Shown one piece after another: positions 8,298-17,000 of a stretch of DNA of 64,000 nt (its first letter is position 1; every line of letters begins with the position of its first letter). Origin of the DNA: JABFSC01 sp031389045. GTDB lineage: Bacteria > Desulfobacterota > Binatia > Bin18. The translations under genes and the position numbers were made by a program. The notes below the pieces were generated by a model that worked only from the letters and a program-made list of their open reading frames with translations, ran no database searches and had not been told where the DNA came from. The stretch covers positions 8,949-72,948 of the forward strand of contig JANMSE010000193.1 of the NCBI GenBank assembly GCA_031389045.1, written 5' to 3'.

Positions 8298-8606
8298 ATG
8301 GACATTCAGCAGATCGTAGAGAAGGTCCGCAACAATCAATACATGTACAGCGACCATGCGGAATTTGAGCGCAAAGCGGATCACTTGACGTTTGCTCAAA
8401 TCGAAGTGGCATTGTTGAACAGTCGTGTTCTTGAACAGTATGCGGACACTGGCCGTGGGGAAAGTTGCCTGGTTGTTGGGTTTGCGGACGATATTCCCAT
8501 TCATGCTGTGTGTGGGTGGCGTGGAGAGAAAATCGTGTTGATCACGGTGTACATTCCTCGCCCACCGAAATTTGTTGATCCGTGGACACGTGGAGAGAAG
8601 ATATGA
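8298..8606 (+). CDS. DUF4258 protein, toxin-like partner of a YgiT zinc-finger protein
   Basis: A 102-residue DUF4258-type protein: SDHAEFERK near residue 20, then GRGESCLVVG, HAVCG and ITVYIP, ending PWTRGEKI. Such proteins are commonly encoded just before YgiT/MqsA-type zinc-finger proteins and are predicted RNase-like toxins. Here the stop TGA overlaps the next start as ATGA, giving tight translational coupling. A second, damaged copy of the pair is at 41465. Toxicity is inferred from family and context only. Confidence 0.82.
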   Translation: MDIQQIVEKVRNNQYMYSDHAEFERKADHLTFAQIEVALLNSRVLEQYADTGRGESCLVVGFADDIPIHAVCGWRGEKIVLITVYIPRPPKFVDPWTRGEKI

Positions 8607-8851
8607 GAGAAGTCAGATGCAACTTTTGCGGCAGTGGTGACTATGAAGAACGCAAAACAGAGTATCTCTATAGCTATAACGGCAAGTATTTGCTGGTTCC
8701 CAGTACTCCAGCGGAAGTCTGTCTGAACTGTGGGAGGGTCTACTATGAGGCGGCGGTGCTGAAAGAGATCGAGAGACGCTTCTTCGCCATCGACAGAAAG
8801 ATCGAAGAGCCTGATCGGTATATCGAGATTCCAGAGAAAGCGTATGCGTAG
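8603..8851 (+). CDS. YgiT-type zinc-finger protein, putative antitoxin
   Basis: An 82-residue protein with CNFC near residue 6 and CLNC near 43, the MqsA N-terminal zinc site. Unlike full MqsA, it stops at about the end of this domain and has no helix-turn-helix, so it probably neutralises its partner without being its own DNA-binding repressor. The ATG at 8603 overlaps the upstream stop, so the in-frame ATG at 8582 is unlikely. The duplicate at 41785 shares the same plan. Confidence 0.8.
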   Translation: MREVRCNFCGSGDYEERKTEYLYSYNGKYLLVPSTPAEVCLNCGRVYYEAAVLKEIERRFFAIDRKIEEPDRYIEIPEKAYA

Positions 8852-8929
8852 GAACGGAAGTGGTCGTGGGCTTCCTTGCTCTCGATAACCCCAAAATCCA
8901 GACTCAACAACCCACTGTTGTCTCCCCCA

Positions 8930-9337
8930 ATGCCCAAATCCTCTCTGACCAGCGTGCGTGTACGCTATGCCGAAACCGACCAAGCGGGCATGGCGCATCA
9001 CTCGGCTTTTCTCCCGTGGTTCGAGGTGGGCCGGGTGGAACTCTTGCGCGCACTCGGCAAGCCCTACCAAGAGTTCGAAGCCGAGGGGCTGCATTTTCCC
9101 GTGCGTGAGGCGTTTTGTCGGTATTGGGTGCCCGCGCGTTTTGATGACGAGCTGCTCATCACCACAACGATTGAAGAAGTCGGCGGCGCGAGTACCCGCT
9201 TTGGCTACCGGATCACCCGTGCCACGGACGCGACCCTCATCGCCGAAGGCCACACCCTGCACGCCTGCGTCGATAATCAGGGGAAGATCAAGCGCCTACC
9301 GCCGGAAGTGAAGCAGTTCCTTCGGCATGAAGTCTAA
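8930..9337 (+). CDS. acyl-CoA thioesterase, YbgC/4-hydroxybenzoyl-CoA thioesterase family
   Basis: A 135-residue hot-dog protein. The family signature VRYAETDQAGMAHHSAFLPW near residue 10 contains the catalytic Asp and is followed by a conserved RVELLR. It hydrolyses acyl-CoA thioesters. MPKSSL at 8930 is the best start because an earlier in-frame codon at 8876 adds residues not typical of the family. Its TAA overlaps the stop of the convergent coaBC gene by three bases. Confidence 0.88.
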   Translation: MPKSSLTSVRVRYAETDQAGMAHHSAFLPWFEVGRVELLRALGKPYQEFEAEGLHFPVREAFCRYWVPARFDDELLITTTIEEVGGASTRFGYRITRATDATLIAEGHTLHACVDNQGKIKRLPPEVKQFLRHEV

Positions 9338-10566
9338 TGACCATCCCCGATTCCCCGTTTCGCCGTTTCCCCGTTTCCTTTCTTCAATGCGAGCAGACGA
9401 TCAAAGACCGTATGGGCGACCTCGTCCTTGCTCATCAGCGGCAGTGTTTCCATCCGTTCACTGCGATCAATTAACGTGACGATGTTCGTGTCATGGGCGA
9501 AGCCCGCGCCTTCTTGGGTGACATCGTTCGCCACGATCATATCGAGATTTTTCCGCTGTAATTTGCTCACCGCGTTTTGCAAGACATTCTCGGTTTCTGT
9601 GGCAAAGCCGATGAGCATGCGGTTGCCCTTCTGCTGACTCAAGTCCGCGAGAATATCGGGATTGCGGGTCATTTCGATGACGAATGCACCCTCTTGTTTT
9701 TTGATCTTCTGCGGCGCGACATGAGCGGGGCGATAATCGGCGATGGCGGCGGCGGAGATCACCATCGTGGCGTTGTCGTAGGAAGCAAGCACGGCTTGCT
9801 GCATTTCCAACGCCGTGCGCACCGAACAGAACCGGACTCCGCGCGGTGGCGCGAGCGCGGTCGGACCACTGACTAAGGTCACTTCCGCCCCTCTCCGCCA
9901 GGCCACTCGTGCCATGGCGAATCCCATCCTGCCGGTCGAACGGTTGGTGATGAACCGCACGGGATCAATGGGCTCGGCATTCGGTCCAGCGGTAACAATA
10001 ATCCGTTCGCTGCTGAGGTCTTTCTTGGTCAGTGTGGCGCACACTTCCTCGACAATGTCTTCAGGATCGGCAAGCCGCCCCTTGCCTTCATAGCCACACG
10101 CAAGGAATCCTTCAGCGGGTTCGACGAACCGGTAGCCGCGCTGGCCAAGGATGCGGATATTCTCTTGGACAGCGGGATGCGAGTACATGTGGACATTCAT
10201 GGCTGGCGCGACCAAGACTGGAGCCATCGTGGCTAACAATACCGTGGTGAGCAGATCGTCAGCGATACCATGCGCGAGTTTGCCGATGACATCGGCTGAG
10301 GCTGGAGCGATCAGAATGAGATCGGCGGTATCAGCCAGACGGATATGGCCGATCTCGGACTCCTGGGTGAGATTGAAAGTTTCGGTGGCGACCGGGTTGC
10401 CAGACAGAGTTTGCAGGGTCAAGGGAGTGATAAACTCCTGCGCATTCTTCGTCATAATGACGCGGACAAAGGCTCCATCCTTGACCAAGAAGCGAACAAG
10501 TTCCGCCGCTTTGTAGGCAGCAATCCCACCAGTGACTCCGACCACAATTGTTTTTCCTGCTAACAT
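9334..10566 (-). CDS. coaBC: bifunctional phosphopantothenoylcysteine decarboxylase/phosphopantothenate-cysteine ligase
   Basis: A 410-residue CoaBC that makes 4'-phosphopantetheine in CoA biosynthesis. The N-terminal flavin decarboxylase has VGVTGGIAAYKAAELVR, the PAMNVHM motif and a substrate-lid Cys in FLACGYEGKGRL. The C-terminal ligase has TAGPNAEPIDPVR and the ITNRSTGRMG dimer motif. The last dozen residues (GNGETAKRG) are coded by a tandem repeat at 9346-9380 and are not family sequence. Confidence 0.96.
   Translation of the reverse strand: MLAGKTIVVGVTGGIAAYKAAELVRFLVKDGAFVRVIMTKNAQEFITPLTLQTLSGNPVATETFNLTQESEIGHIRLADTADLILIAPASADVIGKLAHGIADDLLTTVLLATMAPVLVAPAMNVHMYSHPAVQENIRILGQRGYRFVEPAEGFLACGYEGKGRLADPEDIVEEVCATLTKKDLSSERIIVTAGPNAEPIDPVRFITNRSTGRMGFAMARVAWRRGAEVTLVSGPTALAPPRGVRFCSVRTALEMQQAVLASYDNATMVISAAAIADYRPAHVAPQKIKKQEGAFVIEMTRNPDILADLSQQKGNRMLIGFATETENVLQNAVSKLQRKNLDMIVANDVTQEGAGFAHDTNIVTLIDRSERMETLPLMSKDEVAHTVFDRLLALKKGNGETAKRGIGDGH
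9346..9380. repeat. octameric CCGTTTCC repeat inside the coaBC 3' end
   Basis: CCGTTT recurs with an 8-nt period (CCGTTTCG, CCGTTTCC, CCGTTTCC) over the last codons of coaBC. A related CCCCATTT array codes the tail of the BKACE protein at 53560, so unrelated proteins share a GNGET-containing end. Confidence 0.65.
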
Positions 10567-10702
10567 AAGTGTCTCTTCCGTTGCGTGTGGTATTGCCCGC
10601 CAGTCTTACACGTATTCTCGCTGACTCGTAAGAGGCGTTCACCGCGACACGGGGCTGGTTTTGTGTATCGGGTGCGGGGTTCACGGTCCAGGTTTCAGGC
10701 TC

Positions 10703-10802
10703 AGAGTTTGTGAAAAAATCAAATCCATATACCATTAGTAGTGGCATTTCCTAAATTTACCTACAAGATATTGTGGCTTATGCAGATTTTTTCACAGACT
10801 CT
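10703..10802. repeat. MITE-like AT-rich element with 18-bp terminal inverted repeats
   Basis: The ends, AGAGTTTGTGAAAAAATC (10703-10720) and GATTTTTTCACAGACTCT (10785-10802), are inverted copies with one mismatch, around a 64-bp core much richer in A+T than the flanks. No open frame of note lies inside. The right end runs into the stop codon of the gene at 10802. The remaining bases from 10567 to 10702 show nothing I recognise. Confidence 0.65.
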
Positions 10803-11689
10803 CAGCCTTTCCGTTTCAACGCCCCTTCACGCGCAATCGCATCCACCACATCTCGGAGAGTCCACCCATGCTCTCCTCGTTCCGGGTCACGCTCCGCCAG
10901 TCGCAATTGGCCAACCGCGCCCAGAGTCTGTTGTGTGCCACGTGCCATGACCGACGAGAAGCCGTAATGCTCCAACGTCTCCGCTAACTCCGCCATTTCA
11001 TCCGCCCGCCGCGCGGCGTGCATCGGGTAGGTCGGCACCAACCACTCCAACGCTTCCATCACGCCAGGCAGAAGCGCCTTGTAGCGATGCAGCAATTCAT
11101 CAAGGACCCCAAAATCCCGCGCCGCCGCGGTCAGTTCATACAAGAGTGCCGCCAGCCCTTTGTTCAGGCCAGAAAAGACCATCTTGAATGCCGAGGCTTG
11201 ACCGATCCGATCTCCCAACAGGTGTGTCCGCAGGGATTTGCCATACGGCTCCTCAAACAGCCGGGCTTGAGGACCGCTCACATAGAAGATGCACCGACCA
11301 CGCACATCACGTGCCGGGCCGACAATGCAGGCATCCAGATACGGCGACCCCGTCGGTGCGATGATGCTCCCGACTTCTTGCGCGGTCATCGGTGAGATCG
11401 CATTGGCATCGACGAACAACGGTGTCCGCCCAGTCTCTCGTACCGCCTCGGCGAAATCCGTCGCCACCGTTTGGGCCGCCGTGGGTGGGATAATCGAGAG
11501 GACCATATCCGCGCGACGAACCACTTCGGTCATCGAATCCAGCTCCACTATCCCCGCATGTGCCGATAACCGGCGCGTGCGGTCGCTACGTCCCACCAGT
11601 GTCGTCACGACCGTGAAGCCATCTTCCAATAACACCCGGCCAACCCCGTGCCCCATGTCGCCAGGGTAGAGAATTCCTATGGTTTGCAT
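10802..11689 (-). CDS. NAD(P)-dependent dehydrogenase, 3-hydroxyisobutyrate dehydrogenase superfamily with DUF1932-like C-terminus
   Basis: A 295-residue beta-hydroxyacid dehydrogenase-like protein. The Rossmann start MQTIGILYPGDMGHGVG has GxxxG spacing, and VDANAISP matches the substrate-side DxNAxSP region. The C-terminal helical half matches DUF1932-type proteins rather than MmsB. I start at MQTIG (11689) because an upstream in-frame codon at 11731 adds non-conserved sequence. The 152-bp gap to the divergent dapL start probably holds both promoters. Confidence 0.8.
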   Translation of the reverse strand: MQTIGILYPGDMGHGVGRVLLEDGFTVVTTLVGRSDRTRRLSAHAGIVELDSMTEVVRRADMVLSIIPPTAAQTVATDFAEAVRETGRTPLFVDANAISPMTAQEVGSIIAPTGSPYLDACIVGPARDVRGRCIFYVSGPQARLFEEPYGKSLRTHLLGDRIGQASAFKMVFSGLNKGLAALLYELTAAARDFGVLDELLHRYKALLPGVMEALEWLVPTYPMHAARRADEMAELAETLEHYGFSSVMARGTQQTLGAVGQLRLAERDPERGEHGWTLRDVVDAIAREGALKRKG

Positions 11690-11841
11690 GTGGTGCCCTC
11701 TTTTCTCGAATGCCGGCGGCGACCATACCACGCGCCCTTCCCGTGTCCCAGGCTCCCCTTGTCACCGCTGGTTGTGTCCCCCAGCCCTTTTCTTTCGCTC
11801 ACTTTTCTGTAACAGGGGAGGACGCGAACAGGAGGACGACC

Positions 11842-13071
11842 ATGATCAGGATGAACGAGAATTATCTTAAACTACAGGCTTCGTATCTTTTTTCGGAGAT
11901 CGCCAAGCGCGTGAATGGCTTTGTCGCGCAGAATCCCGACAAGAAGATTATTCGGCTGGGCATCGGCGATGTGACCCGCGCGCTGCCAGCGGCCTGTACC
12001 ACCGCGTTTCATAAAGCGGTTGACGAAATGGCGCAGGACGCCACCTTTCGAGGCTATGGACCGGAGCAAGGCTATGAATTCCTACGCACGCAAATTGCCC
12101 AGCACGACTTTCGCGCGCGCGGCGCGGACATCAACGCCGAGGAAATTTTCATCAGTGACGGCGCGAAATGCGATACCGGCAATTTCCAGGAACTCTTCGC
12201 GGCCGACACCCGCATCGCCGTGCCCGATCCGGTGTATCCCGTCTATGTCGATACCAACGTCATGGCTGGCCGTACTGGCGCGTGGAAAGATGGACGCTAC
12301 GAAGGACTTGTGTATCTTGAATCCACCGAGGCCAACGATTACGTCCCGGCCCTGCCCAAGGAGAAAGTGGATGTCATCTATTTGTGCTTTCCCAATAATC
12401 CCACTGGCCGCACGGTGACGAAAGCGCAACTGCGACCGTGGGTCGAGTACGCGCACGCTAACAAGGCGCTGATTTTGTACGATGCCGCCTATGTCGCCTT
12501 CATGCGCGATGATGCCTTGCCGCAGAGCATCTATGAAATTGACGGGGCGCAAGATGTCGCCGTCGAGTTTCGCAGTTTCTCGAAAACCGCTGGATTCACC
12601 GGTACGCGCTGCGCCTATACGATCATCCCCAAACGATGCAAGGTGTATGACTCACAGGGGAATCCGCATTCGTTGCATGCGCTCTGGGACCGTCGTCATT
12701 CAACCAAGTTCAACGGCGTGTCCTATCCCGTCCAACGGGCCGCCGAAGCGGTGTACTCGCCTGAAGGGCAGAAACAGATTCGCGAATTGAGCGATTACTA
12801 CCTCGTGAACGCGGCGCGTATTCGCGACACGCTTGGCAAGCTGGGGTTCAAGTGCGTCGGTGGCGACCATGCCCCGTATGTGTGGGTGAAGGCGAACATG
12901 GATTCGTGGAAGTTCTTCGATCTGCTCTTACAAAAGGCCAATGTCGTCTGCACCCCAGGCGCGGGCTTCGGCAAATGCGGGGAGGGCTACATCCGCTTCA
13001 GTTCGTTCAATAGCCATGAGAACGTGGAATTGGCGCTCCAACGCGTCGCCGAGGCGTTACGCGATCTCTAG
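11842..13071 (+). CDS. dapL: LL-diaminopimelate aminotransferase
   Basis: A 409-residue class I/II PLP aminotransferase. It converts tetrahydrodipicolinate directly to LL-diaminopimelate for lysine and peptidoglycan. The DapL hallmarks NENYLKLQASYLFSEIAKR at the N-terminus, DGAKCDTGNFQELF and DPVYPVYVDTNVM are present. The PLP lysine is in FSKTAGFTGTR. The ATG at 11842 follows AGGAGG. Use of DapL instead of DapDCE is a lineage-informative trait shared by deltaproteobacteria-related phyla, chlamydiae and cyanobacteria. A tandem repeat follows the stop. Confidence 0.95.
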   Translation: MIRMNENYLKLQASYLFSEIAKRVNGFVAQNPDKKIIRLGIGDVTRALPAACTTAFHKAVDEMAQDATFRGYGPEQGYEFLRTQIAQHDFRARGADINAEEIFISDGAKCDTGNFQELFAADTRIAVPDPVYPVYVDTNVMAGRTGAWKDGRYEGLVYLESTEANDYVPALPKEKVDVIYLCFPNNPTGRTVTKAQLRPWVEYAHANKALILYDAAYVAFMRDDALPQSIYEIDGAQDVAVEFRSFSKTAGFTGTRCAYTIIPKRCKVYDSQGNPHSLHALWDRRHSTKFNGVSYPVQRAAEAVYSPEGQKQIRELSDYYLVNAARIRDTLGKLGFKCVGGDHAPYVWVKANMDSWKFFDLLLQKANVVCTPGAGFGKCGEGYIRFSSFNSHENVELALQRVAEALRDL

Positions 13072-13073
13072 GA

Positions 13074-13130
13074 CAGTTCGGAGTCTCGGCAGTGCGGAGT
13101 TCGGAGTTGGGGACCGTTCGGAGTCGGAAC
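13074..13130. repeat. GGAGTTC-family 7/8-nt repeat after dapL
   Basis: CGGAGT recurs at 7- to 8-nt intervals starting three bases after the dapL stop. Related words are at 16909-16941 and, on the other strand, at 19655-19692. Confidence 0.65.
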
Positions 13131-13218
13131 GCGCGGCGGATTTCCCTGATGACACAAATAGTTGTCAAGCGTGCCCATTGTCGATATAGATGGCACGTTT
13201 AGTGAGATCGGGAGGAAG

Positions 13219-13725
13219 ATGGTTCACCGAGTCCATATTGGCATCGGATCCAACTTAGGAAACCGTCGCGCGCACTACCAGAAGGCGTTGGAACTGATCG
13301 CCGCGCTGCCGAAGACCCGGATCGTCAAACGCTCCTCGCTGTATGAGAGTGAGCCGCACGGAGACGCGAAGAATTGGTACGTCAACGGCGTGATCGAAAT
13401 CGAGACCGAGTTCCTGCCCGACAAACTGCTCCAGCGCCTTCAGACCATCGAACAAGCCATGGGGCGCAAGAAAACCCCACAAACCAAGAAATGGGCGTCT
13501 CGCAAGATCGACCTCGATATTCTGCTGTTCGAGAATCACACGATTGACACGCGGACGCTCAAAATTCCCCACCCAGAGATCCAGAATCGCCGCTTTGTCC
13601 TGGTCCCGCTGTCGGAACTCGCCCCCCACCTGACGCACCCGCGTCTTGGCGTTACTATCGTCGAACTCCTCGCGCATCTCAAGGATGACAAACGAGTCAT
13701 GCTCTTGCCGCCGCATGCGGAGTGA
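13219..13725 (+). CDS. folK: 2-amino-4-hydroxy-6-hydroxymethyldihydropteridine diphosphokinase
   Basis: A 168-residue HPPK transferring pyrophosphate from ATP to 6-hydroxymethyldihydropterin in folate synthesis. The start HIGIGSNLGNR, the LYESEPHG region, the metal-binding RKIDLDILLFEN (DxD) and IPHPEIQNRRFVLVPL are all family landmarks. The ATG at 13219 follows GGAGGA. Talc-type transaldolase follows 48 bases later on the same strand. Confidence 0.95.
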   Translation: MVHRVHIGIGSNLGNRRAHYQKALELIAALPKTRIVKRSSLYESEPHGDAKNWYVNGVIEIETEFLPDKLLQRLQTIEQAMGRKKTPQTKKWASRKIDLDILLFENHTIDTRTLKIPHPEIQNRRFVLVPLSELAPHLTHPRLGVTIVELLAHLKDDKRVMLLPPHAE

Positions 13726-13773
13726 CGAGATCGTCACCCGCTCCTATGACCGAGGAGATGAAGGGACCTACGT

Positions 13774-14418
13774 ATGAAAATCTTCATCGACACCGCCGAG
13801 ATCAAGGAAATCCGCGAAGCCCACACGTGGGGCATTATTGATGGCGTCACCACCAACCCCTCGCTGGTCGCGAAGTCGGGCCGCTCACTGGAGTCGGTCA
13901 TCAACGAGATTTGCTCGATTGTCGACGGCCCCATTAGCGCCGAAGTCGTCAGTGTCGATGCTCCTGGCATGATCGCCGAGGGCAAACGGCTGGCGGCCAT
14001 TCATCCCAACGTCGTCGTCAAAGTGCCCATGATCGCCGAAGGGCTGAAAGCGACCAAAGCCCTCAGTAGTGAAGGGCTCGCCGTCAATGTCACGCTGATT
14101 TTCTCGTCCGCCCAGGCACTCTTGGCGGCCAAAGCCGGAGCCGCGTTCGCCAGTCCATTCGTGGGACGACTTGATGACATCGCCGAGGATGGCATGGCAT
14201 TGATCGACTCCATCGTCCGCATCTACAAGAATTACACTTTTCCGACTCAAGTGCTCGTTGCGAGCGTGCGTCATCCGATTCATTTTGTCCGCGCCGCCGA
14301 AATGGGGGCACATGTCGCCACCTGCCCGTTCAACGTCATTCAACAACTCGTCAAACATCCCCTGACCGATATTGGCCTGGAACGCTTTCTCGCGGACCAT
14401 CGTAAGGCAAGCAAGTAG
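13774..14418 (+). CDS. transaldolase, small TalC/fructose-6-phosphate aldolase type
   Basis: A 214-residue member of the short transaldolase subfamily. MKIFIDTAEIKEIREA and DGVTTNPSLVAKSGR at the N-terminus, VVVKVPM with the Schiff-base lysine near residue 85, and FASPFVGRLDD are visible. With the transketolase at 3177 it could complete the non-oxidative pentose phosphate pathway. Transaldolase versus F6P aldolase activity is not decidable here. The stop abuts the large hairpin repeat at 14418. Confidence 0.92.
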   Translation: MKIFIDTAEIKEIREAHTWGIIDGVTTNPSLVAKSGRSLESVINEICSIVDGPISAEVVSVDAPGMIAEGKRLAAIHPNVVVKVPMIAEGLKATKALSSEGLAVNVTLIFSSAQALLAAKAGAAFASPFVGRLDDIAEDGMALIDSIVRIYKNYTFPTQVLVASVRHPIHFVRAAEMGAHVATCPFNVIQQLVKHPLTDIGLERFLADHRKASK

Positions 14419-14539
14419 CTTATGGCTTATGGCCTATGGCAAATAGCCTATGGCCTATGGCGCGTTCGCTTCGCTCACTCAATAGCAGGAACACTCCTGC
14501 CATAAGCCATAGAGCGAAGCGAGCCATAAGCCATAAGCA
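14418..14539. repeat. CTTATGG heptameric repeat forming a long hairpin
   Basis: The left arm (14418-14466) is CTTATGG, CTTATGG, CCTATGG, CAAATAG, CCTATGG, CCTATGG, all 7 nt. The right arm (14499-14539) carries CATAAGC units in reverse complement. GCGTTCGCTTCGCTC and GAGCGAAGCGAG pair in the middle. A sister element lies at 37543-37682. It begins within the talC stop. Confidence 0.8.
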
Positions 14540-14650
14540 GGGCTTGACGGGCAGGCACAGGGGCCTAACATACCAGGCTATATTTATGTGGTGTAGACTT
14601 TCGTGGCGCTTGGCTCCGCGACAAGGACACCACCAAGGAAGTGCCTGCTG

Positions 14651-15778
14651 ATGTTCCAGCTCCCGCCGGTGTATCTTGAGCGCCTCGTCGAAAGTTCCCT
14701 TGACATCGTCATCGCCGTTGACAGTGAAGGGAAAATCATCTTCTACAATGACGGCGCCTATAAAACCCTCGGCTATACCTCCACGGAGATTCGCGGCAAA
14801 TACGTCACCGCCGTGTATCCCAGTCTTGATGAAGCACGTCGGGTGATGGCCGCGCTACGGAGCGGTGAGCCTGGCGAAACTAGCCAAGTCAAGAATTTCG
14901 AGACCACCCTATTGACCAAAAACGGCGACCAAATCCCGGCTGCGATTTCCGGGTCGATTATCTACGACGAAGCCGGGAACGAGATTGGCTCCATTGGCTT
15001 TCTCAAGGATTTGCGCGAAATTCGTCGTCGCGATCAACTCGCCACCCTGGGCGAACTCGCGGTTGGACTCGCGCACCGTATCAACAATCCGCTTGAGGTG
15101 ATCTTCAATAACCTCGACCTCCTCTCCAAGCATATCTCCCAGGTCTGCCCCGACGAAGAATACGTCATTGATGAAGAACGACTGGAATCGGTGCAGCGCG
15201 AATTGGGCAAAATCCGCGCCATCGTCAGCCGGATTGATGAGATGGCGCATGAAAGCCGCTACGTCACCACGGAGTATCTGCGTGGCTCGCGCATGGCCGA
15301 CCTCGGTTTGGAGGAAGCGGCCTCTCCTCCTCACTCCTCAGAGGCGCAACCCGCCGCTCGCGCTTTGGCGGGGTTAACGATTCTGGTGGTCGATGATGAC
15401 TTGGGGGTGTGTTATTCCCTGCGCGATTTGCTGTTGGCGGAAGGGTGCGAAGTGGAGGTCGCCACCAACGGGCTCGACGCCCTCAAAGTCCTGGCCCATC
15501 GCTCGGTCGATCTCGTGATCAGTGACGTCGTGATGCCCGATCTTGACGGCTACGACCTCTATATGGAGGTCCGCGAACGGTATCGTCAGACGCCGGTCGT
15601 GCTGATGACCGCCTATTTCTACGACAAAGACCATGTCATCAAGCGCAGCAAAGTGGAAGGTTTGAAGGAAGTGATTTTCAAGAAGCCCGTGGACCCTACA
15701 CGCTTGAAAAACATCATTCTCGAACGTTGCCGCCCCAACCTCACGCTCCCTCCCTCACCGCCGCTTCACACGCCATAG
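14651..15778 (+). CDS. PAS-HisKA-receiver protein lacking an ATPase domain
   Basis: A 375-residue signalling protein. Residues 10-122 form a PAS domain (DIVIAVDSEGKIIFYND). Residues 128-205 form a HisKA-like helical hairpin with the H-box GLAHRINNPLEV (His142). Residues 242-360 form a receiver with acidic pocket DDD (248-250), phosphoacceptor Asp292 in SDVVMPDLDG, Thr320 and Lys345. No N, G1, F or G2 box of a HATPase_c domain lies between the hairpin and the receiver, so the protein cannot autophosphorylate alone. It may be a phosphotransfer hub or receive phosphate from another kinase. The residue after the H-box His is Arg rather than the usual Glu. Confidence 0.85.
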   Translation: MFQLPPVYLERLVESSLDIVIAVDSEGKIIFYNDGAYKTLGYTSTEIRGKYVTAVYPSLDEARRVMAALRSGEPGETSQVKNFETTLLTKNGDQIPAAISGSIIYDEAGNEIGSIGFLKDLREIRRRDQLATLGELAVGLAHRINNPLEVIFNNLDLLSKHISQVCPDEEYVIDEERLESVQRELGKIRAIVSRIDEMAHESRYVTTEYLRGSRMADLGLEEAASPPHSSEAQPAARALAGLTILVVDDDLGVCYSLRDLLLAEGCEVEVATNGLDALKVLAHRSVDLVISDVVMPDLDGYDLYMEVRERYRQTPVVLMTAYFYDKDHVIKRSKVEGLKEVIFKKPVDPTRLKNIILERCRPNLTLPPSPPLHTP

Positions 15779-15790
15779 GACAATCTGGCC

Positions 15791-16900
15791 ATGCTCTCTG
15801 GATACGCGACTTTAGCGGGGACAGATGCCTATCGACAGCGGTTCGCGATGAGTCTTCACCCGCTGCACTTTCGCCGGTCCGCCGATCTGTGGTTCGCCTC
15901 CATTGGACTCGGCACCTATCTCGGCGACCCAACACCACAGACTGACGAACTCTACGAGGCGGCGATCCGACTGGCACTGGTCCGTGGGTGTAATGTCCTT
16001 GATGCCGCCATCAATTATCGCCACCAACGCAGTGAACGGGTGATTGGCCAGGTGCTCTCGGCACTCATTGGAAAGGGCACCCTCCAACGAGAAGAAATCG
16101 TAGTGGCGACCAAAGGTGGGTATATCGCTTTTGATGGGGACGTGCCGCCCGACCCGCGTGCCTATGTGCAAGAGACCTTCATCAAGACTGGCTTAGCCAC
16201 CGCCGATGACATTGTCGAATGGAATTGCATCGCGCCTCGCTACCTTGCGCATCAAATCGAGTGCAGCCGCCGCAACCTCAATTTGGCCTGTCTCGATATT
16301 TACTATCTGCATAATCCTGAAGCCCAGCTCCAGAAATGCTCGCGATCAGAATTCGCACGGCGCATGGAAGCGGCCTTCACCATGCTCGAGGCCCAGGTCG
16401 CCAGTGGAAACATCCGTCACTACGGCACCGCCACCTGGAATGGGTATCGTCAGCAACCGACCGCGCGTGACGTGTTGTTTCTCCCTGACTTATTGGAGAT
16501 CGCGGAACGAGTCGGCGGTCAGGAGCACCATTTCAAGATCGTGCAGCTTCCCTACAACTTGGGAATGACCGAAGCGCTGACGCAAAAAAATCAACGAGTC
16601 GGTCGTGAGATGGTCAGCGTGCTCGAAGCGGCCCATCAGCGTGGGATCACGGTGATGGCGAGCGCATCGATCTTACAAGGCCGCCTGGCGCACTCACTTC
16701 CAACCACTGTGAGTGACGCGCTCAGCGGGCTTGAGTCCGATGCCCAACGGGCGCTCCAGTTCACGCGTTCGACACCCGGCATCACCACCGCACTGGTCGG
16801 CATGAAGTCCGTCGCGCATGTTGAGCATAATCTCGCGGTGGCCAAACTCCCGCCCGCGTCGCTGGAACAGTTTCACAAACTCTTTCGGCCACAAGCGTAG
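15791..16900 (+). CDS. aldo/keto reductase family protein
   Basis: A 369-residue TIM-barrel AKR. GLGTYLGDP near residue 40, the DAAINYRHQRSE active-site Asp/Tyr region, VATKGGY (Lys) and IYYLHNPE (His) give the full AKR tetrad. It is longer than typical 280-330-residue AKRs through an insertion around residues 110-140. A second possible start is the ATG at 15848. It begins 12 bases after the PAS-receiver gene on the same strand, so the two may share a transcript. Substrate is unknown. Confidence 0.85.
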   Translation: MLSGYATLAGTDAYRQRFAMSLHPLHFRRSADLWFASIGLGTYLGDPTPQTDELYEAAIRLALVRGCNVLDAAINYRHQRSERVIGQVLSALIGKGTLQREEIVVATKGGYIAFDGDVPPDPRAYVQETFIKTGLATADDIVEWNCIAPRYLAHQIECSRRNLNLACLDIYYLHNPEAQLQKCSRSEFARRMEAAFTMLEAQVASGNIRHYGTATWNGYRQQPTARDVLFLPDLLEIAERVGGQEHHFKIVQLPYNLGMTEALTQKNQRVGREMVSVLEAAHQRGITVMASASILQGRLAHSLPTTVSDALSGLESDAQRALQFTRSTPGITTALVGMKSVAHVEHNLAVAKLPPASLEQFHKLFRPQA

Positions 16901-16908
16901 GACCCGAA

Positions 16909-16941
16909 GGCAGTTCGGAGTCAAAGGCAGTTCGGAGTTCG
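16909..16941. repeat. GGAGTTC-family repeat after the AKR gene
   Basis: Two copies of GGCAGTTCGGAGT 17 bases apart, followed by TTCGAAT. It belongs to the same word family as 13074 and 19655, though the 7-nt period is less clean here. Confidence 0.5.
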
Positions 16942-17000
16942 AATTGCCGTTGCCGTGTCTGTTGGAGCGCTTAGTCGCATTCTGGCCCAGATGACCTCAC

